Shown piece after piece: positions 42,808 through 51,373 of a DNA stretch of 64,000 nucleotides. A program made the position numbers and the translations under genes. This DNA comes from Streptomyces sp. NRRL S-87 (GTDB taxonomy: Bacteria > Actinomycetota > Actinomycetes > Streptomycetales > Streptomycetaceae): NCBI RefSeq assembly GCF_000719335.1, contig NZ_JOGB01000003.1:1-64000 (forward strand). The letters run 5' to 3'. The notes below the pieces were generated by a model. That model was given only the letters and a program-made list of their open reading frames with translations. It was not told the origin of the DNA and ran no database searches. How positions within the stretch are numbered: the first letter of the stretch is position 1; each line of letters starts with the position of its first letter.

Positions 42808-43485
42808 GTGTGTGAAACTGAATCCGTGCGGGAAGACGGAAAAATCACGGTATTCCTCCTTGACGACCACGAAGTGGTGCGTCGGGGCGTCCACGAGCTG
42901 CTGTCCAGCGAGGCCGACATCGAGGTGGTCGGGGAGGCCGGAACGGCGGCCGACGCACTGGTGCGGATTCCGGCCACGCGCCCGGACGTGGCCGTGCTGG
43001 ACGTGCGCCTGCCGGACGGCAGCGGGGTCGAGGTCTGCCGCGAGGTGCGCTCCCGGGACGAGGACGTCAAGTGCCTGATGCTGACCTCGTTCGCGGACGA
43101 CGAGGCCCTCTTCGACGCGATCATGGCCGGCGCCTCCGGGTACGTCCTGAAGGCGATCCGCGGGAACGAGCTGCTCACCGCGGTACGGGACGTGGCGGCG
43201 GGCAAGTCGCTGCTGGACCCGGTGGCCACCGCACGCGTGCTGGAGCGACTGCGGGACGGCAGGAACGGCAGGGGTGACGACCGGCTCGCGAACCTGACGG
43301 ATCAGGAGCGCAGGATCCTCGACCTGATCGGCGAGGGTCTGACCAACCGGGTGATCGGCGAGCGGCTGCACCTGGCCGAGAAGACCATCAAGAACTACGT
43401 CAGCAGCCTGCTGTCCAAGCTCGGCATGGAGCGGCGCTCGCAGGCGGCCGCGTACGTGGCGCGGCTCCAGGCGGAGAGGCGCTGA
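42808..43485 (+). CDS. Orphan NarL-family response regulator
   Basis: 225 residues from the GTG at 42808, which has GGGAAGAGG just upstream; the GTG at 42826 is also possible. Receiver domain: acidic pair LLDDHE (about residues 17-18), phospho-acceptor aspartate in VLDVRLPDG (about 60), threonine in MLTSFADDE, lysine in GYVLKAIRG. The C-terminal LuxR-type HTH (LTDQERRILDLIGEGLTNRVIGERLHLAEKTIKNYVSSLLSKLGM) binds DNA. No sensor kinase is adjacent, so it is an orphan. From memory it corresponds to S. coelicolor SCO3818, an orphan regulator reported to affect antibiotic production; that is inference from position. A clear terminator follows. Confidence 0.92.
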   Translation: MCETESVREDGKITVFLLDDHEVVRRGVHELLSSEADIEVVGEAGTAADALVRIPATRPDVAVLDVRLPDGSGVEVCREVRSRDEDVKCLMLTSFADDEALFDAIMAGASGYVLKAIRGNELLTAVRDVAAGKSLLDPVATARVLERLRDGRNGRGDDRLANLTDQERRILDLIGEGLTNRVIGERLHLAEKTIKNYVSSLLSKLGMERRSQAAAYVARLQAERR

Positions 43486-43510
43486 CCCCGCCCGGCCGAC
43501 AGCGGACCCC

Positions 43511-43547
43511 GGTTCCCGCCCCCCGAGGGGGCGGGAACCTCTTTTTT
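43511..43547 (+). terminator. Rho-independent terminator of the response regulator
   Basis: 13-base perfect stem (GGTTCCCGCCCCC / GGGGGCGGGAACC) with a 3-base loop, followed by six T residues (43542-43547). Confidence 0.9.
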
Positions 43548-43826
43548 CCGACGCGTTCGAGCCGCTCTCGCCGCGGTATCCGGCCACAGTTCGCCCCCGC
43601 GCGCGTGTTCGCCGGAAATCCCGGACGCGTCACCGGCGCGTTCTCGGATTACCGGCGGTACGCCCCGTTTTCTCCATGATCACCTGACGGTGTACGGTCA
43701 CCCTCAGCAAAACTACTGGACGGTTATACCCATCGGTAACGGCCTTTGAAGGGGCTCCCTTTGGCCTGCCGTCCTGGTCTTGCCTTCCCGTGACCTGACC
43801 ACTCAACGCCGAAGGTGACCCCACCC
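43548..43826 (+). other. Upstream region of the secreted beta-rich protein gene
   Basis: 279 bp without a gene. It is moderately AT-rich near 43690-43735 (CAGCAAAACTACTGG, TTATACCC), where the promoter probably lies, but I cannot place it with confidence. Confidence 0.5.
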
Positions 43827-45116
43827 ATGTCCAAGCGCACCCTGCCGCAGCGCGCCCTCGCGCTGCCCGCGCTGACCGTGACCGCCTCCCTCGCGCTCTG
43901 CGGCGTCCTCGCCGCCCCCGCCACCGCCGCCCAACCGGCCGCCCCGGCAGGCCCGTTGACGGGCCCGGCGGCCGGGCGCGCCGCCACCACCCCGCTCGCG
44001 CTCGCCTCGTACGACCGCCGCACCGGCAAGGCGAGGCTCACCGCGCCCCGCGCCGCCCGCGGCCCGCACGCCCCCGCCGCCGAGACCGCCGGCGTCCGGC
44101 CCGGCCAGCTCATCGCCAGCCCGCCGTCGGCCGCCGCGCCGCGCGGCGCCCTGCTCGCCATCACGGCCGTCGAACCGGCCGCCGGCGGCCAGGTCGAGGT
44201 CAGCACCCGCCCGGCCACCATCGCCGAACTGCTCGGCGACGCAGACGCGGCGCTGCACAAGGAGCTCGACCCGCGCGCCATCCAGGTCAAGCCCCTGCTC
44301 AAGGACCTCAAGGTGTCGTACACCAAGCGGGCCGACGGCGCCGACGGCCACGCGTCGGCCGCGCTGGAGCTCGACGCGGACACCAGCGTGCCGCTGCCCG
44401 GGGGCGCCTCCGCGAGCCTGTCGGGCTCCGTGGAGGTCGACCCGGCGGTGAACTTCTCGTACACCGGCACCAAGGGCATCCTGCGCCCGCAGCAGGCCAA
44501 GGTCGGCCTCGACCTCGGCGCGCATGCCGACTGGCACATCAGCGCCGGGCTCAGCGCCTCCGCGACGCCGGTGCGCATCCCGCTCGCCAAGCTCAGCGCC
44601 AGCCCCGTCCTGATGGTCGGCCAGCTGCCGGTCGTGGTGAACCTCGACCTCACGCTCGCCGCCGAGATCGGCGCGGACGGCTCGGTCACCCTCGACACCC
44701 AGCAGGACATCAACGGCTCCTGGTCCATCGAGGGTTCGTACACCAAGGGCGAGGGCTGGAAGACCGCCACCACCCCGCTGACCGTCAACGCCTCCCCGGT
44801 CCGCGCCAAGCTCAGCGGCAACGCCTCGGTGCGCACCGGCCTCGCCGCCGACGCCTCGGTGGCGCTGTACGACACCGTGGGCCTGAAGGCGTCGGTCAAG
44901 CCGTACCTGCGGACCTCGGTCAACGGCACGGTCACGGTGGACAGCAGCGGCGCCGCGCCGGTCGTCCAGGGCTCGGCGGGGCTCTACGGAGGCTTCGACC
45001 TCACCGGCGCCCTGATGGCCCGGATAGCCGTCTTCGGCACCCCGCTGTTCGAGAAGGACATCCCCCTGGGGTCCCTGCACCGCGAGTGGACGATCGCCGA
45101 GCGCACGACCGGCTGA
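43827..45116 (+). CDS. Secreted beta-rich protein, unknown function
   Basis: 429 residues with GAAGGTGA upstream. A Sec signal peptide (MSKRTLPQRALALPALTVTA..., cleavage near ATAAQ, about residue 36) leads to a mature protein of regularly spaced beta strands with alternating Thr/Ser/Val (ASLSGSVEVDPAVNFSYTG; NGTVTVDSSGAAPVV), few charged residues and no cysteine in the mature part. No catalytic motif or named domain is seen. Candidate roles are cell-surface or extracellular structural. It is convergent with the first kinase gene and has its own terminator. Confidence 0.8.
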   Translation: MSKRTLPQRALALPALTVTASLALCGVLAAPATAAQPAAPAGPLTGPAAGRAATTPLALASYDRRTGKARLTAPRAARGPHAPAAETAGVRPGQLIASPPSAAAPRGALLAITAVEPAAGGQVEVSTRPATIAELLGDADAALHKELDPRAIQVKPLLKDLKVSYTKRADGADGHASAALELDADTSVPLPGGASASLSGSVEVDPAVNFSYTGTKGILRPQQAKVGLDLGAHADWHISAGLSASATPVRIPLAKLSASPVLMVGQLPVVVNLDLTLAAEIGADGSVTLDTQQDINGSWSIEGSYTKGEGWKTATTPLTVNASPVRAKLSGNASVRTGLAADASVALYDTVGLKASVKPYLRTSVNGTVTVDSSGAAPVVQGSAGLYGGFDLTGALMARIAVFGTPLFEKDIPLGSLHREWTIAERTTG

Positions 45117-45128
45117 CACCCGCCGGAC

Positions 45129-45156
45129 ACCCCGTCCGACGCCTGTCGGACGGGGT
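45129..45156 (+). terminator. First hairpin after the secreted protein gene
   Basis: 12-base perfect stem (ACCCCGTCCGAC / GTCGGACGGGGT) with a 4-base loop. Confidence 0.65.
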
Positions 45157-45175
45157 GCGGACGCCCCGTGGGAAA

Positions 45176-45218
45176 GCCGATGCCGGCACCCCCTTCGGCA
45201 GGGGGTGCCGGCATCGGC
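45176..45218. terminator. Bidirectional terminator between secreted protein and kinase genes
   Basis: 18-base perfect stem (GCCGATGCCGGCACCCCC) with a 7-base loop, between convergent genes. Confidence 0.8.
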
Positions 45219-45249
45219 GTACCGGTCCGGTGCGGGCCCGTGGGGCCGC

Positions 45250-46839
45250 TCAGCCCGCGCCCGCGCCGCCGTCCGGGCCGCCGGCGTCCGTACCCGGGCT
45301 CTCGGTGCCCTTGGTCGGGTCCGTCGTCGGGTCGGTGGTCGGGTCCGTCGGGTCGGTCGTCGGGTCGGTCGACTCGGTCGGGTCCGTCGTCGGGTCCGTC
45401 GACCGCGTCGGGTCGGTGGTCGGCGGGTCCTGGCTCGGGTGGTCCCAGGACGGCTTCGGCTTGGGCGTCCACGTCTCGCCGTCGTCCGAGCCGGTCTCGT
45501 CGTCCGTCGTGCCCTTGGAGGACTCCTCCGGGTCCGGGCTCTTCGGCGCCTGGCTCTGGCTGTGCGACACCCCGGGCCTGCTCGGGCCGTTCTCGTCCCC
45601 GCCGGTCGGCGTCCTGGCCTTGTCCAGCGCGTACGTGACGCCGCCCGCGATCGCCACCAGTGCCACCACCGCCAGCAGCCACATCTTCCAGCGGCCGCCC
45701 TCGCCGCCCTGGGCGGTGCGGTCGTCGTGGTAGCCGCCGCCACCGCCGCCGTAGGCGGAGCCGTCGTCCGGGTTGAGCGGGGGCACCATCGGCCCGCCGA
45801 ACTGCGGGGTGTTCCCGTGGGACGGGTACGCCTGCACGCCCGGGCCGTTCGCGGCCGGGCTCGCGGTCGTGGCGTTCGGCCCGTGCGGCAGGGCCATGGT
45901 GACCGGGCCGGTGTTCCACGTACCGGTGCCGGCGCCCTGCTCCTGGAGCATCTGGAGCGCGTACTGGACCAGCCCGCGCATCTCCTCGGCGCTCTGGAAG
46001 CGGTCGTCGGCGTCCTTGGCGAGCGCGCGCATCGCCAGGCCGTCGAGCTCCGGCGGCACGCCCGGGGTCTGGTGGGACGGCGGCACGGGCGCGTCCTGCA
46101 CGTGCTGGTAGACCACCGAGAGCGGGGTCTCACCCGTGAACGGGGGCCGTCCGGTGAGGAGTTCGTACAGCAGGCAGCCGGTGGCGTACAGGTCGCTGCG
46201 GTGGTCGACGGCCTTGCCGAGGGCCTGCTCGGGCGACAGGTACTGCGGCGTTCCCATGACCATGCCGGTCTGGGTCATCGTCGTGGACGCGCCGTGCAGG
46301 GCGCGGGCGATGCCGAAGTCCATCACCTTGACCGCGCCGGCGTGGGTGATGATGACGTTGGCGGGCTTGATGTCGCGGTGCACGATGCCGTGCTGGTGCG
46401 AGTAGGCCAGCGCCTCCAGGACGCCGGAGACGATGATGAGCGCCTGGTCGGGGCCGGGGGCCTCGGCGCTGATGAGGAGGTCGCGGATCGTGCGGCCCTC
46501 GACGAGCTCCATGACGATGTAGGGGACGACGTTGCCGTTCACCCGGTCCTCGCCGGAGTCGTAGACCGCCACCACCGCGTGGTGGTTGAGTCCGGCGACC
46601 GACTGCGCCTCGCGCGTGAAGCGGGCCTTGGAGACCGGGTCCTCGGCCAGGTCCGCGCGCAGCAGCTTCACGGCGACGGTGCGGCCCAGCCGCACGTCCT
46701 CGGCGGCGAAGACCTCCGCCATGCCGCCGCGGCCCAGACGGTGGGTCAGCCGGTAGCGGCCGTCGCCCACCATGTTCCCTGAGAACTGCTCGGGGACATC
46801 TGCCATCCCGGCGCCGCTGCCCTCGGGTTCGGGTGCCAT
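45250..46839 (-). CDS. Membrane Ser/Thr protein kinase with extracytoplasmic T/D/P repeat tail
   Basis: 529 residues. Kinase domain at about 30-290: glycine loop GRGGMAEV, catalytic lysine VAVKLL, HRDIKPANV, DFGIAR and GTPQYLSPEQA, so it is catalytically complete. A Gly/Pro-rich juxtamembrane linker is followed by one membrane helix (MWLLAVVALVAIAGGVTYAL, about 384-403). The outside domain has no PASTA repeat; instead it is low complexity, rich in Ser/Asp/Pro/Thr, ending in tandem repeats of the type DPTTDPT (about 472-515). It is divergent from the second kinase gene (281-base gap) and convergent with the secreted protein gene. The repeat tail may sit in the cell wall. Confidence 0.93.
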   Translation of the reverse strand: MAPEPEGSGAGMADVPEQFSGNMVGDGRYRLTHRLGRGGMAEVFAAEDVRLGRTVAVKLLRADLAEDPVSKARFTREAQSVAGLNHHAVVAVYDSGEDRVNGNVVPYIVMELVEGRTIRDLLISAEAPGPDQALIIVSGVLEALAYSHQHGIVHRDIKPANVIITHAGAVKVMDFGIARALHGASTTMTQTGMVMGTPQYLSPEQALGKAVDHRSDLYATGCLLYELLTGRPPFTGETPLSVVYQHVQDAPVPPSHQTPGVPPELDGLAMRALAKDADDRFQSAEEMRGLVQYALQMLQEQGAGTGTWNTGPVTMALPHGPNATTASPAANGPGVQAYPSHGNTPQFGGPMVPPLNPDDGSAYGGGGGGYHDDRTAQGGEGGRWKMWLLAVVALVAIAGGVTYALDKARTPTGGDENGPSRPGVSHSQSQAPKSPDPEESSKGTTDDETGSDDGETWTPKPKPSWDHPSQDPPTTDPTRSTDPTTDPTESTDPTTDPTDPTTDPTTDPTKGTESPGTDAGGPDGGAGAG

Positions 46840-47119
46840 CAGTCCTCGCCGTCGTTTCCAGCCCGCGTCAGCGGTACGTCTTACGTTCGTCTCATCCAGG
46901 GTGCTCCGATGAACGCTACAGCCTTCGGGCCCCCCGCCGGTCCGGCATCGCGCCCTGTCCGCGTGTGGTCACAGAGCGGGCACCCGGCTTGACTGGTCAC
47001 GACCCTCCGGCAGACTGTGGCCCGACATACGGATATCGCCAGGCGTGGCCGCGTACAGCCGAGCAGAGCTGAGGAGTACCGCGGCGCACCGCCGGGCACC
47101 GCCGAGGGGAAGCACAGGC

Positions 47120-48859
47120 ATGAGCCAGGACGGCACACAGGGGCGTTACGCAGGCGGCTCCCTGGCCCGTGGCCGTTACCAGCTGCGGGACTTGCTCGGC
47201 GAGGGAGGCATGGCGTCGGTGTACCTCGCCTACGACGCCGCCCTCGACCGGCAGGTCGCGATCAAGACCATGCACACCGAGCTCGGCCGCGAGCAGTCGT
47301 TCCGCGAGCGCTTCCGCCGCGAGGCGCAAGCTGTGGCGAAACTGTCGCACACCAACATCGTCTCGGTATTCGACACGGGCGAGGACACCGTCGCGGTGCC
47401 CGGCGAGGGCGACGGCGCCCTGATGCCCTACATCGTCATGGAGTACGTCGAGGGCCAGCCGCTCGGCTCGGTGCTGCGCGACGCGATCGGCCAGTACGGG
47501 GCCATGCCCGCGGACCAGGCGCTGAAGGTCACCGCCGACGTGCTGGCGGCCCTGGAGGCCAGCCACGAGCTGGGCCTGGTGCACCGTGACATCAAGCCCG
47601 GCAACGTGATGATCACCAAGCGTGGTGTGGTCAAGGTCATGGACTTCGGCATCGCCCGCGCGATGCAGTCGGGCGTGACGTCCATGACGCAGACCGGCAT
47701 GGTGGTCGGCACGCCGCAGTACCTCTCGCCGGAGCAGGCGCTGGGCCGGGGCGTCGACGCCCGCTCGGACCTGTACTCGGTCGGCATCATGCTCTTCCAG
47801 CTGCTGACCGGGCGGCTGCCGTTCGACGCGGACTCGCCGCTGGCGATCGCGTACGCGCACGTGCAGGAGGAGCCGGTGGCGCCCTCCTCCGTGAACCGGT
47901 CCGTCACGCCGGCCATGGACGCGCTGGTGACGCGGGCCCTCAAGAAGAACCCGAACGAGCGTTTCCCCACCGCCGCCGCCATGCGCGACGAGTGCCTGCG
48001 GGTGCTGTCGGCCGGGCAGACCGGCGCTCCGGTGATCGTCGCGGGCGGTCCGGTGAACAGCGGTGCGGGCGTCGGCTCGACCGTGTTCCCGCCGGTGGAC
48101 GCCGCGCTCCAGGGCCCGCCGCCGCAGTCGGTGCAGCAGCCCTACCCGGGTCCGTACGGGCCCGCCCAGACTCCCCCGCCGCACCACACGCCCGTCCCGC
48201 AGCAGCAGCCGCACACGCCGGTCCCGCAGGCCCACCACCAGCCGGGTTACCCCGGCGCGAGCACCGGCCCCACCGGAGCGGGTTACGCCGCGCCCTTCAA
48301 TGCGCCCTCCCCCGCGCCCCAGCAGGGCTTCTCGACCCCGCCGCCGTACGCGGTCTCACCGGCCACGGCTCCGTCGTCGCCCGCCGCCCGTTCGGGCTCC
48401 GGCTCGGGCGGGCAGCGCAGCCGGCTGGTGACGGTCGGCTCGATCGCGGTCGCGCTGCTGGCGGTGGGCGGCCTGGTCACCGCGCTGATCCTGAACCTGC
48501 AGGGCGACGACGAGGGCGGCGACTCCCCGCAGGCCGGCTCGTCCTCCAGCTCGTCGGCGAAGGCGGGCCACCGCGGCCCGGACCGCACGCGGACGATCAA
48601 GGAGTCCGAGTGCAAGGACGCCACCGAGTCCTACAACGACCCGTCCAAGGTCAAGATGCCGGACCTGCGCTACAAGGACATCCTCTCCGTCAAGAAGTGC
48701 ACCCAGGCGGCCGGCTGGACCATCGACGTCCAGGAACGGGACGAGGCCGTGTACGGCGAGGACCAGGTGCTGGAGCAGTTCCCGAACCCGGACGACGACG
48801 TCGACCCGAACGGCACCAAGGTCACCGTGTACATCTCCACGGGCAACCCGGCCTCCTGA
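47120..48859 (+). CDS. PASTA-domain Ser/Thr protein kinase (PknB-like)
   Basis: 579 residues from the ATG at 47120. Complete kinase domain (about 20-300: GEGGMASV, VAIKTM, HRDIKPGNV, DFGIAR, GTPQYLSPEQA). A long Pro/Gln/His-rich linker (about 315-430; PYPGPYGPAQTPPPHHTP) is followed by a membrane helix (LVTVGSIAVALLAVGGLVTA, about 437-456) and one C-terminal PASTA domain (about 500-577, VKMPDLRYKDILSVKKCTQAAGWTI... VTVYISTG). PASTA binds muropeptides or lipid II, so this kinase probably monitors cell-wall growth. The typical actinobacterial PknB has four PASTA repeats; this has one. It is divergent from the other kinase. Confidence 0.94.
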   Translation: MSQDGTQGRYAGGSLARGRYQLRDLLGEGGMASVYLAYDAALDRQVAIKTMHTELGREQSFRERFRREAQAVAKLSHTNIVSVFDTGEDTVAVPGEGDGALMPYIVMEYVEGQPLGSVLRDAIGQYGAMPADQALKVTADVLAALEASHELGLVHRDIKPGNVMITKRGVVKVMDFGIARAMQSGVTSMTQTGMVVGTPQYLSPEQALGRGVDARSDLYSVGIMLFQLLTGRLPFDADSPLAIAYAHVQEEPVAPSSVNRSVTPAMDALVTRALKKNPNERFPTAAAMRDECLRVLSAGQTGAPVIVAGGPVNSGAGVGSTVFPPVDAALQGPPPQSVQQPYPGPYGPAQTPPPHHTPVPQQQPHTPVPQAHHQPGYPGASTGPTGAGYAAPFNAPSPAPQQGFSTPPPYAVSPATAPSSPAARSGSGSGGQRSRLVTVGSIAVALLAVGGLVTALILNLQGDDEGGDSPQAGSSSSSSAKAGHRGPDRTRTIKESECKDATESYNDPSKVKMPDLRYKDILSVKKCTQAAGWTIDVQERDEAVYGEDQVLEQFPNPDDDVDPNGTKVTVYISTGNPAS

Positions 48860-48935
48860 CGGGGCGCGGGACCGCGGGGATCCGGCGGTCCCGCGGCACG
48901 GGGCCGCAGCGGCCGCACCGGGCCGCACCGCCGGG

Positions 48936-49023
48936 GTCAGTCGTCGCGCATGCGCAGGCACCGGCGTCGGTGGTCGCGTGCGCGGGCACCGGCGTCATTC
49001 GTCGCGCATGCGCAGGCGCAGGC
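48936..49023. repeat. Three ~29-bp tandem repeats duplicating the 3' end of the next gene
   Basis: Units 48936-48965, 48966-48993 and 48994-49023 share the frame GTC..TCGTCGCGCATGCGCAGGC.CCGGC. The third unit encodes the C-terminus and stop of the gene on the minus strand (RLRMRDE then stop). The first unit repeats the same tail again (LRMRDD then stop) after the real stop, and the middle one is degenerate. Confidence 0.8.
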
Positions 49024-49660
49024 CCATGTAGCCGAGGCCCAGGCCCATCAGGGCGAGGCCGGCGCCGAGCGGGAGCAGGTGCGCCGCCAGGTCGGCGGCG
49101 CGCGCGTTCGGGTCGGCGCCGCCGAGGGCGGCCTGGGGCTTCTCGCTCGGTCGGGGGCGGGCCGGCTGCTCCGGGCGGGGCCGGACCGGCTGCGGGACGG
49201 GCGGCGGTACCGGCCGGGCCGCGGGCAGGGCCGGTCCGGGCAGCTGCGCCTCCTCGCCGACCCGGCCCGGCCGGATCCGGCCCTCGCCGGCGACGCTGCC
49301 GGCGAGTTCGTCGTCCGCGTGGGTGAGCGCGTCGAGGTCCACCTCGTCGGCGGTCCCCGCGGTCTCCGCGATCTCCGCCGCCTCCGCGATCTCCGCCGCC
49401 TCCGCGATCTCCATTGCCTGCGCGGTCCCGGCCGCCTCCACGTGCTCCGCGGCTCCCGCGACCTCCGGGGCGGGGGCCCCGTCCACGACCCCGGCGGCGG
49501 GCGCACGGGCGGGAACGGGCTCCGGGGTGGCCCACCGGTCCGGTACGGACGTGGCCGCACGGGGGTGCGCGGGGGCCGCGTCCGCCGTCGCGGGGAGCAG
49601 CGCGCCCAGGGCGAACGCCGCCCCGGCCGTCCACCGGACCGCACGAAGGCGCTGAGTCAC
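48995..49660 (-). CDS. Membrane-anchored secreted protein, unknown
   Basis: 221 residues, GTG at 49660 with GGAGGGG upstream. It has a signal peptide (VTQRLRAVRWTAGAAFALGALL, ending near ADA), then a Pro/Ala-rich extracellular part with an internal heptad-like repeat (EIAEAAEIAEAAEIAE, encoded by an 18-bp tandem repeat near 49365-49415). Its C-terminal helix (LAAHLLPLGAGLALMGLGLG) is followed by a short basic tail (RLRMRD). The layout is that of a wall-spanning protein anchored by its tail. No family recognised. It ends within the tandem repeat described above and is divergent from the PadR gene. Confidence 0.75.
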   Translation of the reverse strand: MTQRLRAVRWTAGAAFALGALLPATADAAPAHPRAATSVPDRWATPEPVPARAPAAGVVDGAPAPEVAGAAEHVEAAGTAQAMEIAEAAEIAEAAEIAETAGTADEVDLDALTHADDELAGSVAGEGRIRPGRVGEEAQLPGPALPAARPVPPPVPQPVRPRPEQPARPRPSEKPQAALGGADPNARAADLAAHLLPLGAGLALMGLGLGYMGLRLRMRDE

Positions 49661-49766
49661 GGGGACCCCTCCGTCCCGAACCACCGAGATGTCAGGCTCA
49701 GATTCACACGAACCGACATTCCCGGCATCCCGGACGGGTCGTCAGAGCGGCGCCGCCGGCATCCCT

Positions 49767-49786
49767 CCTGAGATGTACATCTCAGG
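49767..49786. promoter_or_regulatory. Perfect 20-bp palindrome upstream of padR-like gene
   Basis: CCTGAGATGTACATCTCAGG, with core ATGTACAT as expected for PadR-family operators. It lies about 40 bases before the PadR start region and likely allows autoregulation. Confidence 0.6.
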
Positions 49787-49791
49787 GAGCT

Positions 49792-49819
49792 TTGCAGCCC
49801 CGGACATACTCGGTATACA
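49792..49819 (+). promoter_or_regulatory. Candidate promoter of padR-like gene, leaderless
   Basis: TTGCAG (49792-49797) and TATACA (49814-49819) are spaced by 16 bases. Transcription would begin near 49826-49828, that is at the ATG itself, and there is no ribosome-binding site. Confidence 0.4.
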
Positions 49820-49829
49820 TACTCGGTAT
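49804..49829. repeat. Two perfect tandem 13-mers overlapping the padR start
   Basis: ACATACTCGGTAT occurs at 49804-49816 and 49817-49829, overlapping the -10 region and the start codon. It is likely a second regulator binding site. Confidence 0.75.
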
Positions 49830-50496
49830 GTCGATCCGCCACGGACTCCTCGCACTGCTGGAGCGCGGCCCCCGGTACGGCTCCCAGCTGCGTACCGAAT
49901 TCGAGACCCGCACCGGCTCCACCTGGCCGCTCAACGTCGGCCAGGTCTACACGACCCTCGCCCGCCTGGAGCGCGACGGCCTCGTCGCGCCCGACGGCGA
50001 GGACACGGCCGGGCACACCCTCTACGCCATCACGGAGGCCGGCCGTACCGAGCTCCACGACTGGTATGAGCGCCCGGTCGACCGCACCAGCCCGCCCCGC
50101 GACGAGCTGTCCATCAAGCTCGCCATGGCCGTGGGCGCCCCCGGCGTGGACGTCCGCGCCGTCATCCAGGCCCAGCGCTCCGCCACGATCAAGGCGATGC
50201 AGGACTACACCCGGCTCAAGGCGCAGGCGCTCGCCGCGATCGAGTCCGGGCGGTCCCAGGAGCGCGACGACGTGGCGTGGCTCCTCGTCGTCGAGCAGCT
50301 GATCTTCCAGACCGAGGCCGAGGCCCGCTGGCTGGACCACTCCGAGACCCGGCTCGTCCGGCTCTCCGCGGCGGCCGGACGGAGAGCCGTGCACGACCCG
50401 GCCGAGACGACCACCCCGACCCCGCGCGGCGCCGGCGCCGCCGCTCCGACCCCGACCCCGACCGCCCAGGCCCCCGCACGGGCCCCGCGGAACTGA
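49828..50496 (+). CDS. PadR family transcriptional regulator
   Basis: 222 residues from the ATG at 49828. The N-terminal winged helix (RHGLLALLERGPRYGSQLRTEFETRTGSTWPLNVGQVYTTLARLERDGLV, about residues 4-54) and C-terminal helical dimerisation region (about 110-185) define PadR subfamily 2. The last ~30 residues are low complexity. It should repress the ABC transporter genes that follow (25-base gap) until a drug or peptide is sensed. A 20-bp palindrome and tandem repeats precede it. Confidence 0.93.
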   Translation: MSIRHGLLALLERGPRYGSQLRTEFETRTGSTWPLNVGQVYTTLARLERDGLVAPDGEDTAGHTLYAITEAGRTELHDWYERPVDRTSPPRDELSIKLAMAVGAPGVDVRAVIQAQRSATIKAMQDYTRLKAQALAAIESGRSQERDDVAWLLVVEQLIFQTEAEARWLDHSETRLVRLSAAAGRRAVHDPAETTTPTPRGAGAAAPTPTPTAQAPARAPRN

Positions 50497-50521
50497 CGAC
50501 CGTCCCAGGGGGGACCGCTCC

Positions 50522-51369
<848 letters not shown>

Positions 51370-51373
<4 letters not shown>

